Below, in pieces: positions 1 through 7,751 of a stretch of DNA of 64,000 bases (position 1 is the stretch's first letter; each line of letters begins with the position of its first letter). This DNA is from Deltaproteobacteria bacterium (GTDB lineage Bacteria > Myxococcota_A > UBA796 > UBA2385): NCBI GenBank assembly GCA_018401435.1, contig JAGYJW010000013.1:1-64000 (forward strand). The letters run 5' to 3'. The notes beneath the pieces were generated by a model. That model saw nothing but the letters and a program-made list of their open reading frames with translations. It had not been told where the DNA came from and ran no database searches. The position numbers were made by a program, and so were the translations under genes.

Positions 1-471
1 CGATGCGTTTCAATCCCCTCGGCCCCTGCGGGGGGCATGCAAGGGCAGCCTCCCAGGACAGGGGCGTGGACGACGTTCTCAGGGTGGAATTCGGGAACCC
101 CACCCCACCCCCCCCTTCGGGGAAATGCGTTATGTAAACTCACTACGCGAAAACGTCGGCCACACGGGGCTTCTCAACTTGCGGGAACCTCAGGATGAAC
201 ACTGCGTTCTCAGCGAGGCCCGAGATCCACGCTTTTTGGCTACCCTGGAGCCTCGCCAGGTGGCGACCGCAGCGGCTCCAAGCCCATCGCGCCCGGGGAC
301 CGGCAGCGATGGGGCCTTTGGCCCCTCGGGGAAAGGGGCAGGTTCAAGGGTATGGGGCTTGGGAAAGTGCGGGGCGGGAGGCACCCACGGCAGGGAGAAT
401 GGACCGGGAGCGGCCTGGGGTCAAGGCCCTGTGGCGCCGGACGGGCGGAGTTGCCCGCAGCTGCCCGCGGT
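1..471. other. Left edge, no convincing gene
   Basis: No reading frame in this stretch on either strand has protein-like composition; the open frames are GC-rich shadows dominated by Arg, Pro, Gly and Ala. The first 44 bases hold a CRISPR-repeat-like element, followed by a C-rich run near 101-115 and a slightly more AT-rich patch near 125-165. The DUF2075-type gene on the minus strand ends at 472, so this is its 3' flank. Confidence 0.5.
7..44. repeat. Single CRISPR-repeat-like element at contig edge
   Basis: The element begins GTTTCAATCCCC, has a GC-rich imperfect palindrome in the middle (GGCCCC / GGGGGG) and ends ATGCAAGG. This is the layout of many CRISPR direct repeats (GTTTCAAT start, central hairpin, GCAA-type end). 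Only one copy is visible because the window starts six bases upstream, so neither spacers nor periodicity can be shown. It could be the last repeat of an array that continues to the left, or chance. Confidence 0.25.
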
Positions 472-2421
472 TCAGCCCGCCGCCCGCTCTGCGTAGCCGC
501 GGGCGGGCTCCGCACCGGCTGATAACAGGGCCGCGTGGGTTGCGTCCATCTGGGCGGCCGGCGCGGGGGGCACGTACAAGACCAGGCCCTCGCGTCCCCG
601 CGTCAAGAGCACCCGGTAGGCGTTGGTTCGCAGCCGGTGCGGGTCGCGGATGAGGGGGTTGCGCCTGTAGGGTTGTCGGCTCTGCCAGGCGTCGGCCTGC
701 CACCACAGGTCGTCGGACCAGCAGACCACGGCCAGGTCCAGCTCAAGGCCCTGGCACTGGAACTCGGTGACCACGGAGTCAAGCTGGCAACAGGACCGCG
801 GGTGGGAGGGGTCGGCGTTGAACCACTCCCCGATTCGGATGCGCTTGGTGGCCTGGAATCCCGTGTCGAGACCGTAGTCGGAGAGGTGCCGCTCGGACTT
901 GGAGGATGCCAGCAGCCCGTATCGACGCAAGGGTTCGCCCAGAAAGCGGTCCCGCAGGTAGCCCCGCGCCGCGGCGAGGTCTCGGGTGACGTAGATGGGG
1001 AAGGCCGCCGCCCGCAGCCGGTTGGCCACTGCGTTGGCGGCTGGCAGGTCCTGAGCGTCGAGCACGAGCTCAACCCAGCGGTGAAGCTCTTCGGCGGCGT
1101 GGTACCGAATCCCGGTGTCCAGGTTGAGCGTCGGGTCGGCCTCGAAGGCCACCCCACGCGACGCAAATAAGGGCGCCTGCTGGGGTGGGCCCAGGACCGA
1201 CCAGGGCTGCCTTGTGCGCGCCAGGGCCTCGGCCCACTGCACCATGCCGCCTTCTTCCCCGGTGTGGATCTCCTGCCCCTGGCCGACCAGGGCCAAGACC
1301 AGCGCGCCATGGGGCAGACGGTCGGCGATGCGGGTCAGCAGCTCCGGTTCGGAGGCGAAGGCGGCGGGGTCGAGGTTGGGCAGCTTCTTGCCGTAGAAGT
1401 CCGCGATCTTGGCCTGGTCCCAGGCCCGCTGCGCCTCGTCGAAGACGATCAGGCGCTCGGTTGGGACACGGTCGGGGTGTTCCAGCCCGTATTCGCGAAT
1501 ATAGCGGTGCATATCCTGCACAAAGGTGGCGCTCTGGAGGGCGTGCTGGAGCACCTGCACCAGCGGCCCGTTCCCAGAGAGGAAGGTGGCCGGCGCACCC
1601 CGCCTGCGGCGTCCGGTCCCAAAAGAGAAGCCGTGTTCGAGGGCCGCGCTGTGGGCGACTTGCAGACCCACCAGGGTCTTGCCCGCGCCCGGCACGCCGG
1701 TGACCAGCACCAGGCGACGGGTCTGCTGGTCCCACACCTGCCGGGACTCGCCCAAGATGCGGTCGACGGCGCGGTGCACGCCTGCGCTTCGGGCGCGCTT
1801 GATGTGGGGCAGCGGCAGGTTGTCGAAGAGCATGCGCGCCGCGGCGACCAGGGTGGGCAGGGGCGCATACTCGCCTTCGAGGAAGCGGCTGAGGTCGGGC
1901 GGCGGACCGTCTCCCTCGCGGGCGAGCTCCACCAGCTTCCGCGCGAGCTCGGCCGCCGGGACCACGAACACGCCGTCCACCTGCCGGGACAGGGCGCGGG
2001 CGCCGCAGAGGACCAGCAGGGCGACGACCTCCAGCCCGTCGCAGCCCGTGTGGTAGCCCGCCAGGTCGCGGGCATAGGCGGCCGCCTGGTCGAGATCCGC
2101 GCGCCGAAGCTGGCCCGTCTGCTTGAACTCGACGACCACGACGCGCCCATTCTGCAGGACGACCACGTCTGGGCGGCGCCCGGCCTCGCGCGGCAGGGTG
2201 TACTCCAGGACGGCGGCGTGTTCTCTAGTTTGGGGGTGCAGCGCGATGACCTTGGCGCCTTCTGCCTGGAGGATGTCCAGCTCCTCGTCCCACGCGCGCC
2301 GTTGGGCATCCCCGGCGTCGGGCAGGAAGGCGTCCAGGCGTGCCCGGATGATCGTGCGCGGTGTAGACACGAGCAGGGGGAGGTCCCCGGCCCACGCGTG
2401 GGTCTTGGAGGGGTGCGACAT
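472..2421 (-). CDS. DUF2075-type nuclease/helicase ATPase
   Basis: Predicted 649-aa ATP-dependent nucleic-acid enzyme of the DUF2075 (Schlafen-like helicase) group. The N-terminus holds a PD-(D/E)XK-like nuclease pattern: Asp85, then the strand VVVVEFK giving Glu98 and Lys100. A Walker A motif GVPGAGKT lies at about residues 242-249 and a Walker B-like DEAQ at 328-331. The open frame extends upstream to 2682, but that part is low-complexity and overlaps the divergent gene; the ATG at 2421 (MSHPSK) starts the conserved region. Similar proteins are often found in defence or accessory loci, but the substrate is unknown. It is transcribed divergently from the glycosyltransferase-radical SAM operon. 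The family call is firm; a role in phage defence is only inference. Confidence 0.8.
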   Translation of the reverse strand: MSHPSKTHAWAGDLPLLVSTPRTIIRARLDAFLPDAGDAQRRAWDEELDILQAEGAKVIALHPQTREHAAVLEYTLPREAGRRPDVVVLQNGRVVVVEFKQTGQLRRADLDQAAAYARDLAGYHTGCDGLEVVALLVLCGARALSRQVDGVFVVPAAELARKLVELAREGDGPPPDLSRFLEGEYAPLPTLVAAARMLFDNLPLPHIKRARSAGVHRAVDRILGESRQVWDQQTRRLVLVTGVPGAGKTLVGLQVAHSAALEHGFSFGTGRRRRGAPATFLSGNGPLVQVLQHALQSATFVQDMHRYIREYGLEHPDRVPTERLIVFDEAQRAWDQAKIADFYGKKLPNLDPAAFASEPELLTRIADRLPHGALVLALVGQGQEIHTGEEGGMVQWAEALARTRQPWSVLGPPQQAPLFASRGVAFEADPTLNLDTGIRYHAAEELHRWVELVLDAQDLPAANAVANRLRAAAFPIYVTRDLAAARGYLRDRFLGEPLRRYGLLASSKSERHLSDYGLDTGFQATKRIRIGEWFNADPSHPRSCCQLDSVVTEFQCQGLELDLAVVCWSDDLWWQADAWQSRQPYRRNPLIRDPHRLRTNAYRVLLTRGREGLVLYVPPAPAAQMDATHAALLSAGAEPARGYAERAAG

Positions 2422-2662
2422 GGACGCCAGGCTACACGAAGGTGTGCGTCGGGTGTGGCATCCTCGTGGCATGCAACCGGACCGTCGTGCACAGCCATGG
2501 AAAGCCGCCCCCGCGGTCGGGTCGGCACCCTGCCCCTCCCATGTCGCTGTGCGTCGATTTCGCGTGCGGGTCCTGTCCGCAACCGTCGCCGGCGCGCGTC
2601 TGCAGTCTGGGTGCGGCCCAGCCTGCGTCCCCCCCCTCTCCGAAGCACCCAGGAGCCCACCG
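2422..2662. promoter_or_regulatory. Divergent intergenic region
   Basis: These 241 bases separate the start codons of two divergent transcription units, so both promoters should lie here. I see no convincing -35/-10 pair. The only clear site is an AGGAG ribosome-binding sequence at 2651-2655, seven to eight bases before the TTG start at 2663. Confidence 0.35.
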
Positions 2663-4996
2663 TTGAAGATCCTCCAGGTCATCCATGGCTACCCCATGCA
2701 GTACAACGCCGGGTCCGAGGTCTACACCCAGACCCTCGCCCAGGCCCTCGCCAGCCGGCACGAGGTGCATGTCTTCACCCGCGAAGAGAACCCCTTCGCG
2801 GCGGACTATGCGATGCGGGAAGCTCGCGATCCCGACGATGACCGCGTCAGCTTGCATGTGGTCAACATGCCGCGCTCTCGCGACCGCTATCGGCATGTCG
2901 GGGTGGACCAGCGCTTCGCCGAAGTGCTCGACCGGCTGCGTCCAGACCTGGTGCACGTGGGCCACCTCAACCACCTCTCTACGTCGATGCTGGCCGAGGC
3001 CGCCGGCCGGGGGCTGCCCATCGTCTTCACGCTGCACGACTACTGGCTGATGTGTCCGCGGGGCCAGTTCATGCAGATGTCGCCCGAGGACCCCACCGAT
3101 CTCTGGGCGGCCTGTGGGGGTCAGGAGGACGAGAAGTGCGCCCGGCGCTGCTATGCGCGCTACTTCTCCGGCGCGCCGGGCGAGGAGGCGCGCGACGTCG
3201 CCCACTGGACAGACTGGGTGGCACATCTTCACGAGATGGCCGAGTATGTGGATCTCTTCGTGGCGCCCTCGCGCTACCTGAAGGACCGCTTCGAGCGGGA
3301 CTTCGGCCTGCCGGCGGCCAAGCTCCGCACCCTGGACTATGGCTTTGACCGGGCGCGCCTGGTGGGTCGCAACCGGACCCCCGGCGAGCCCTTCACCTTC
3401 GGCTATATCGGCACACACACGCCCGCGAAGGGCATCGACGCCTTGCTGCGGGCCTTCGGGCAGGTCGGCGGCGATGTCCGTCTCCGCATCTACGGTCGTC
3501 CGCGCGGGCAGGACACGGCGGCCCTCCAGGCCATCGCCGACCAGCTGCCGGGCGGGGCCGGGGGCCGGGTGTCCTGGCTGCCCGAATACAAGAACCAACG
3601 GATCGTGCAGGACGTCTTCAACCACGTCGACGCCATTGTCGTGCCGTCGGTGTGGGTGGAGAACTCGCCGCTGGTGATTCACGAGGCCCAGGGGGCCGGC
3701 GTGCCGGTCATCACCGCCAACGCCGGGGGGATGGCGGAGTATGTCCGACACGAAGAGAATGGGCTGCTCTTTGAGCACCGCGACACGGCGGACCTCGCCC
3801 GCCAGCTGCTGCGCCTCTCCGAAGACCCGTCGCTGGCGCGGCGCCTGGGCGCGCGGGGCTACCTCGCCCACCCCGAGGGGCAGGTGCCTTGTGTGCAGGA
3901 CCATGTCCGGGAGATGGAGGGGGTCTACCAAGAGCTGTTGGAACGGCGCCGCACCACGGCGGCCACGGCCTTGCCGGGACCGTGGCGCATCACCTTCGAC
4001 ACCAACCCCGACGACTGCAACCTGAAGTGCATCATGTGCGAGGAGCACAGCGTTCACAGCACGCTGCAGGCCGAACGCAAGGCGTCGGGACGACGGCCCC
4101 GGCGCATGCCCATCGACTTGATCCGTCGGGTGCTGGAAGACTCCAAAGGCACGGGCCTGCGCGAGATCATCCCGTCCACCATGGGCGAGCCCCTCATCTA
4201 TGAGCACTTCGAGGAGATTCTGGAGCTGTGTCGCGAACACGGCGTGATGCTCAACCTGACCACCAACGGCACCTTTCCCCGGCTGGGCGCGCAGGCCTGG
4301 GCCGAGCGCATCGTGCCGGTGACCTCCGATGTGAAGATCTCCTGGAATGGCGCCACAAAGGCCGTGCAAGAGGAGATCATGGTGGGCACGCGCTGGGAGG
4401 CGGTGCTGGCGAATCTGCGGACCTTCATCGCCGTGCGGGACGCCCATGCGGCAGAGGGGGGCAACCGCTGTCGGGTGACCTTGCAGCTCACCTTCCTGCA
4501 GCGCAATGTCGAGGAGCTGGCCGACATTGTTCGGCTGGCGGCGCGGCTGGGGGTGGACCGGGTGAAGGGCCACCAGCTCTGGGCCCACTTCGACGCCATC
4601 CAGGGGCAGTCGATGCGGCGCTCGCCCCAAGCCATCGCGCAGTGGAACGGGGCCGTGCTCGCCGCCCGCGAGGCTGCGGAGCTGAATCGCCTGCCCGATG
4701 GGCGCCGGGTCATCTTGGAGAACTTCTTCCTGCTGAATGACGACGCGACGCAGGATCTCGCGCCCGGCGGAGCCTGCCCCTTCTTGGGGCAAGAGGCCTG
4801 GGTGAGCGCAGAGGGGCGCTTCAACCCCTGCTGTGCCCCCGATGCGCAACGCCGCAGCCTGGGTGATTTCGGCGACCTCAACCAGAGCAGCATTCGAGAG
4901 GTCTGGAGGGGCGAGGCCTACCAAAGACTGCTGGCCAGCTACTCCAGCCGCGCGCTCTGCCTGTCCTGCACCATGCGCAAACCGGTGGCCCCATGA
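2663..4996 (+). CDS. GT4 glycosyltransferase-radical SAM/SPASM fusion
   Basis: A 777-aa two-domain protein. Residues 1 to about 430 are a GT-B glycosyltransferase of family 4: an N-terminal Rossmann start (ILQVIHGYP), the EX7E motif (Glu333 and Glu341) and the usual GG-AEYV-NGLLF acceptor-side block. Residues 440-777 are a radical SAM enzyme: Cys452, Cys456 and Cys459 form the CxxxCxxC 4Fe-4S site, and Cys residues near the C-terminus (CPF, NPCC, CLSC) form a SPASM-type auxiliary cluster. I chose the TTG start at 2663 because AGGAG precedes it and the first strand begins directly after; the frame is open further upstream without protein-like content. It overlaps the next gene by ATGA. SPASM enzymes often modify peptides, so a glycosylating and radical-modifying bifunctional maturase is possible but unproven. 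Confidence 0.88.
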   Translation: MKILQVIHGYPMQYNAGSEVYTQTLAQALASRHEVHVFTREENPFAADYAMREARDPDDDRVSLHVVNMPRSRDRYRHVGVDQRFAEVLDRLRPDLVHVGHLNHLSTSMLAEAAGRGLPIVFTLHDYWLMCPRGQFMQMSPEDPTDLWAACGGQEDEKCARRCYARYFSGAPGEEARDVAHWTDWVAHLHEMAEYVDLFVAPSRYLKDRFERDFGLPAAKLRTLDYGFDRARLVGRNRTPGEPFTFGYIGTHTPAKGIDALLRAFGQVGGDVRLRIYGRPRGQDTAALQAIADQLPGGAGGRVSWLPEYKNQRIVQDVFNHVDAIVVPSVWVENSPLVIHEAQGAGVPVITANAGGMAEYVRHEENGLLFEHRDTADLARQLLRLSEDPSLARRLGARGYLAHPEGQVPCVQDHVREMEGVYQELLERRRTTAATALPGPWRITFDTNPDDCNLKCIMCEEHSVHSTLQAERKASGRRPRRMPIDLIRRVLEDSKGTGLREIIPSTMGEPLIYEHFEEILELCREHGVMLNLTTNGTFPRLGAQAWAERIVPVTSDVKISWNGATKAVQEEIMVGTRWEAVLANLRTFIAVRDAHAAEGGNRCRVTLQLTFLQRNVEELADIVRLAARLGVDRVKGHQLWAHFDAIQGQSMRRSPQAIAQWNGAVLAAREAAELNRLPDGRRVILENFFLLNDDATQDLAPGGACPFLGQEAWVSAEGRFNPCCAPDAQRRSLGDFGDLNQSSIREVWRGEAYQRLLASYSSRALCLSCTMRKPVAP

Positions 4997-6654
4997 GGGA
5001 CCGCTGGGCCGATGCGACGGTTGCCCCGGAGGGCACCCACCACAACCTGGACGGGCGGCCCCTCTATGTGGCCCGCTTTTCCGAGGTGCTCAAATTCCAT
5101 GCGCCCGGGCTGGCGCCCGTTCGCGACGGGTCGGGGGCCTTCCACATCGATGGGCGCGGCGAGCCCGCCTATGGGCGTCGCTTTCGCCGGAGCTTCGGCT
5201 TCTACGAGGGGCTGGCGGCGGTGGACTCTGCAGCCGGCTGGCATCACATCGACGACAAGGGCCAGGACGCCTACCGGGAGCGGTGGGACTGGTGCGGAAA
5301 CTTCCAGGGGGGCCGGTGCACCGTGCGGGCCGAAGATGGGCGCTATGGGCATATTCGGCCCGATGGTGGCCTGGTCGTTGGCCTGCGCTGGCGCTACGCC
5401 GGAGACTACCGGGACGGTGTCGCGGTGGTTCAGGGCGAAGACGGCCGCTCGACCCACATCACCGCCGACGGCTCCTTCCTGCACGGCAGCTGCTTCGAGG
5501 ACCTCGACGTCTTCCACAAGGGCTACGCCCGGGCCCGGGATGCCGCTGGGTGGATGCATGTGGACGGCGCCGGGCGGCCAATCTACGCCGCTCGATTCGC
5601 AAGCGTCGAGCCCTTCTACAATGGGCAGGCGCGCGCAGAGCGCTGGGACGGCGCCTTGGAGGTCATCGACGAGACGGGCCGCAGCCTGGTCACCCTGCGG
5701 CCACCGCGCCGCAGCGAGTTTGCGGCCCTCTCGGCAGATCTCGTCGGCTTCTGGCGCACCGACGCCATCGCCGGGGCTGTGGCCATGGGGCTCTTTGAGG
5801 CGCTCCCCGGCAGCACCGCCGCGCTGGCCGACCGCCTGAACGCCCCTCCGGAGCGGCTTGGGGCCCTGCTCCGGGCGCTGGGGGAGCTCTGCTTGCTGCA
5901 ACGCGCTGGAGGCGTCTGGTCGGCGACCGCCCGGGGGGCCCTCCTGCAGAGAGACCACCCGCTCACCCTCGCCGATGCCGCCCTGGAATATGCCGACCCG
6001 ATGCGCGGGCTGTGGCAGCGCATGCCGGGCGCCCTGCAAGACCCCGCCTGGCAACCTCCCGACATCTTCAAGGACGTGGCCGGCGATGCCGCGCGTCTGC
6101 CTGCCCACCACCGCATGCTTCAAAGCTATGCGCGGCACGACTACCCGGGCGTGCCCGCCGCCCTGGCTTTGAGGGGGGATGAGCGCGTGCTGGATGTCGG
6201 CGGCGGGGTCGGGGTCCTGGCGGAGCTGCTGCTGGACCGGCACCCCGATCTGCAGGTCACGGTGCTGGACCTCCCCCCGGTCGTCGCGCTGCTGCCCCAG
6301 CGGCCCGGGCTGACCGGGCTGGCCGCAGACCTTTTCGCACACTGGGGGACCACCGCAGAGGTGGTTGTGCTGGCCCGGGTGCTGCACGACTGGCCCGATG
6401 ACCGCGCCCTGGAGCTGCTGGAGCGCGTGCGCCGCGCCTTGCCCCAGGGCGGGCGCGTCTTCGTCGTGGAGCTGCTGGTGGCCGACGATGGCAGCGTTGG
6501 CGGGCTCTGCGATCTACACCTGCTGCTGGCGACCGGCGGCCGCGAACGCACGGCAGAGGCCTACGCCGCCTTGCTCGACCGGGCGGGCTTTGATCTCGTC
6601 GCGATCCGCCCCAGCGGGGGACTCCCGATGGTGCTTGAAGGGGTGGCGCGATGA
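4993..6654 (+). CDS. WG-repeat protein fused to SAM O-methyltransferase
   Basis: A 553-aa protein. Residues 1-235 carry about six repeats of the WG-repeat type (for example GWHHIDDKG and GWMHVDGAGRPIY), expected to form a beta-rich binding module. Residues 245-330 look like the winged-helix dimerisation domain of small-molecule O-methyltransferases. Residues 395-553 are the class I SAM-binding domain, with DVGGGVG at 401-407 and VLHDWPDD near 465, as in the O-methyltransferase 2 family. The start ATG overlaps the upstream stop (ATGA), so translation is coupled to the glycosyltransferase-radical SAM gene, and its own end overlaps the next gene the same way. The substrate is unknown; the operon suggests a modified peptide, glycoside or other natural product. 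Confidence 0.85.
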   Translation: MRDRWADATVAPEGTHHNLDGRPLYVARFSEVLKFHAPGLAPVRDGSGAFHIDGRGEPAYGRRFRRSFGFYEGLAAVDSAAGWHHIDDKGQDAYRERWDWCGNFQGGRCTVRAEDGRYGHIRPDGGLVVGLRWRYAGDYRDGVAVVQGEDGRSTHITADGSFLHGSCFEDLDVFHKGYARARDAAGWMHVDGAGRPIYAARFASVEPFYNGQARAERWDGALEVIDETGRSLVTLRPPRRSEFAALSADLVGFWRTDAIAGAVAMGLFEALPGSTAALADRLNAPPERLGALLRALGELCLLQRAGGVWSATARGALLQRDHPLTLADAALEYADPMRGLWQRMPGALQDPAWQPPDIFKDVAGDAARLPAHHRMLQSYARHDYPGVPAALALRGDERVLDVGGGVGVLAELLLDRHPDLQVTVLDLPPVVALLPQRPGLTGLAADLFAHWGTTAEVVVLARVLHDWPDDRALELLERVRRALPQGGRVFVVELLVADDGSVGGLCDLHLLLATGGRERTAEAYAALLDRAGFDLVAIRPSGGLPMVLEGVAR

Positions 6655-7751
6655 CGGCGCAGCACGGCCCCATTCCTCCAACCACCTTGAATTGGCTGGA
6701 CCGATTGCCCCGGGACCGCCCGGTGGCCATGCTCCTTCGCCACGCGGCCCGCGGACCCTTGGCCGAGTCGGACCCGGGCGCAAGGCTGCCCCTCACAGCC
6801 GATGGGCAGCGTTGCGCCCTTGCGTTGGGTCGGCAACTCGGCCACCGCCTGCGAGCGGCCCACGCGAGCCCCTTTCTGCGCACCATGCAGACCGCCGCGA
6901 GGCTGCTGGAAGGTGCCGGTCGCCCCCAAGCGGTCCTGCCCGACACCCTGCTGGGTGATCCGGGCGTGTATATGTTGGACCAGCGGGCGGGCCCCCTCTG
7001 GGGCGACCTGGGCCACGAGGCGATGCTGAATCGTCTGGTTGAGGACCTGCCGCCCCTGCCAGGTTGCGCGGCGGCCGACCCAGCCGCCCGCTTCCTGGTG
7101 CACCACATGTTGGCGGCCTCTCGCGGTGAGCCCGGCATCACCGCCTTCTCCACCCACGACTCGGTGGTGACGGTCACCGCAGCCCGGATGCTCCAGACTC
7201 CGCTGCGGCGGGTGGACTGGCCCCAGTTCCTCGAGGCCGCCTTCTTCTGGGAGGAGGCCGGCGCGGTGCAGGTGGCCTACCGCGATCGGCGCGGCGCTAG
7301 GGCGGCGCCGCTGGTGGGACCCACCGACGACGACGGGGTGCACTTCGCCCGGCGCGAGGTGGCCGCAACCCTGGGCCTGGACTGCCCGGCACGTTTCTTT
7401 CTGGCGGGAGGGGCCTTCAAGACGCTGCTGACCGGCCAGCCGGCCCGCACGCTCGACCTTTGGGCGCCCAGTGAACGGGACCGGACCCTTGTGCACGCGA
7501 GGCTGCTGGGACGGGGTGCCAGGCCTTTGCCGCCCCTGGCCCAGGGCGAAGGCTTTCGCCTGGGAGGGCGCGACGTCACGCTGCACTTCCGGACACAGCC
7601 AGACGGCTTGGAGGCCCTCCTGGCCTCCTTCGAACCGGGCATCTTGGCGATGGGCGCCGAGCATTGCCCCCTGGACCAGTGGCGTGCAGCGGTTCCCGTC
7701 GAGGGCCGGCAGACCACACGGTTGGAAGACCCTGCAAAGGAGCAGCGATGA
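6651..7751 (+). CDS. Histidine phosphatase-nucleotidyltransferase-like fusion
   Basis: A 366-aa protein. The N-terminal part is a histidine phosphatase superfamily domain: LLRHAARG at 28-35 provides the phospho-accepting His31 in the RHxxR motif, and STHDS near 167-171 the second catalytic His. From about residue 245 a different domain begins with FFLAGGAFKTLL followed by a single acidic LDLW. This resembles the GG-x-DxD core of DNA polymerase beta-like nucleotidyltransferases, but one of the two Asp residues seems to be missing. Both ends overlap neighbours by ATGA, so the four genes form one coupled operon. The phosphatase call is firm; the C-terminal call is tentative. Confidence 0.75.
   Translation: MTAQHGPIPPTTLNWLDRLPRDRPVAMLLRHAARGPLAESDPGARLPLTADGQRCALALGRQLGHRLRAAHASPFLRTMQTAARLLEGAGRPQAVLPDTLLGDPGVYMLDQRAGPLWGDLGHEAMLNRLVEDLPPLPGCAAADPAARFLVHHMLAASRGEPGITAFSTHDSVVTVTAARMLQTPLRRVDWPQFLEAAFFWEEAGAVQVAYRDRRGARAAPLVGPTDDDGVHFARREVAATLGLDCPARFFLAGGAFKTLLTGQPARTLDLWAPSERDRTLVHARLLGRGARPLPPLAQGEGFRLGGRDVTLHFRTQPDGLEALLASFEPGILAMGAEHCPLDQWRAAVPVEGRQTTRLEDPAKEQR

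Noticed and set aside
7..44. A confirmed CRISPR array
   Set aside because: Only one repeat-like unit is visible and no cas gene is present in the window, so it is kept only as a low-confidence repeat.
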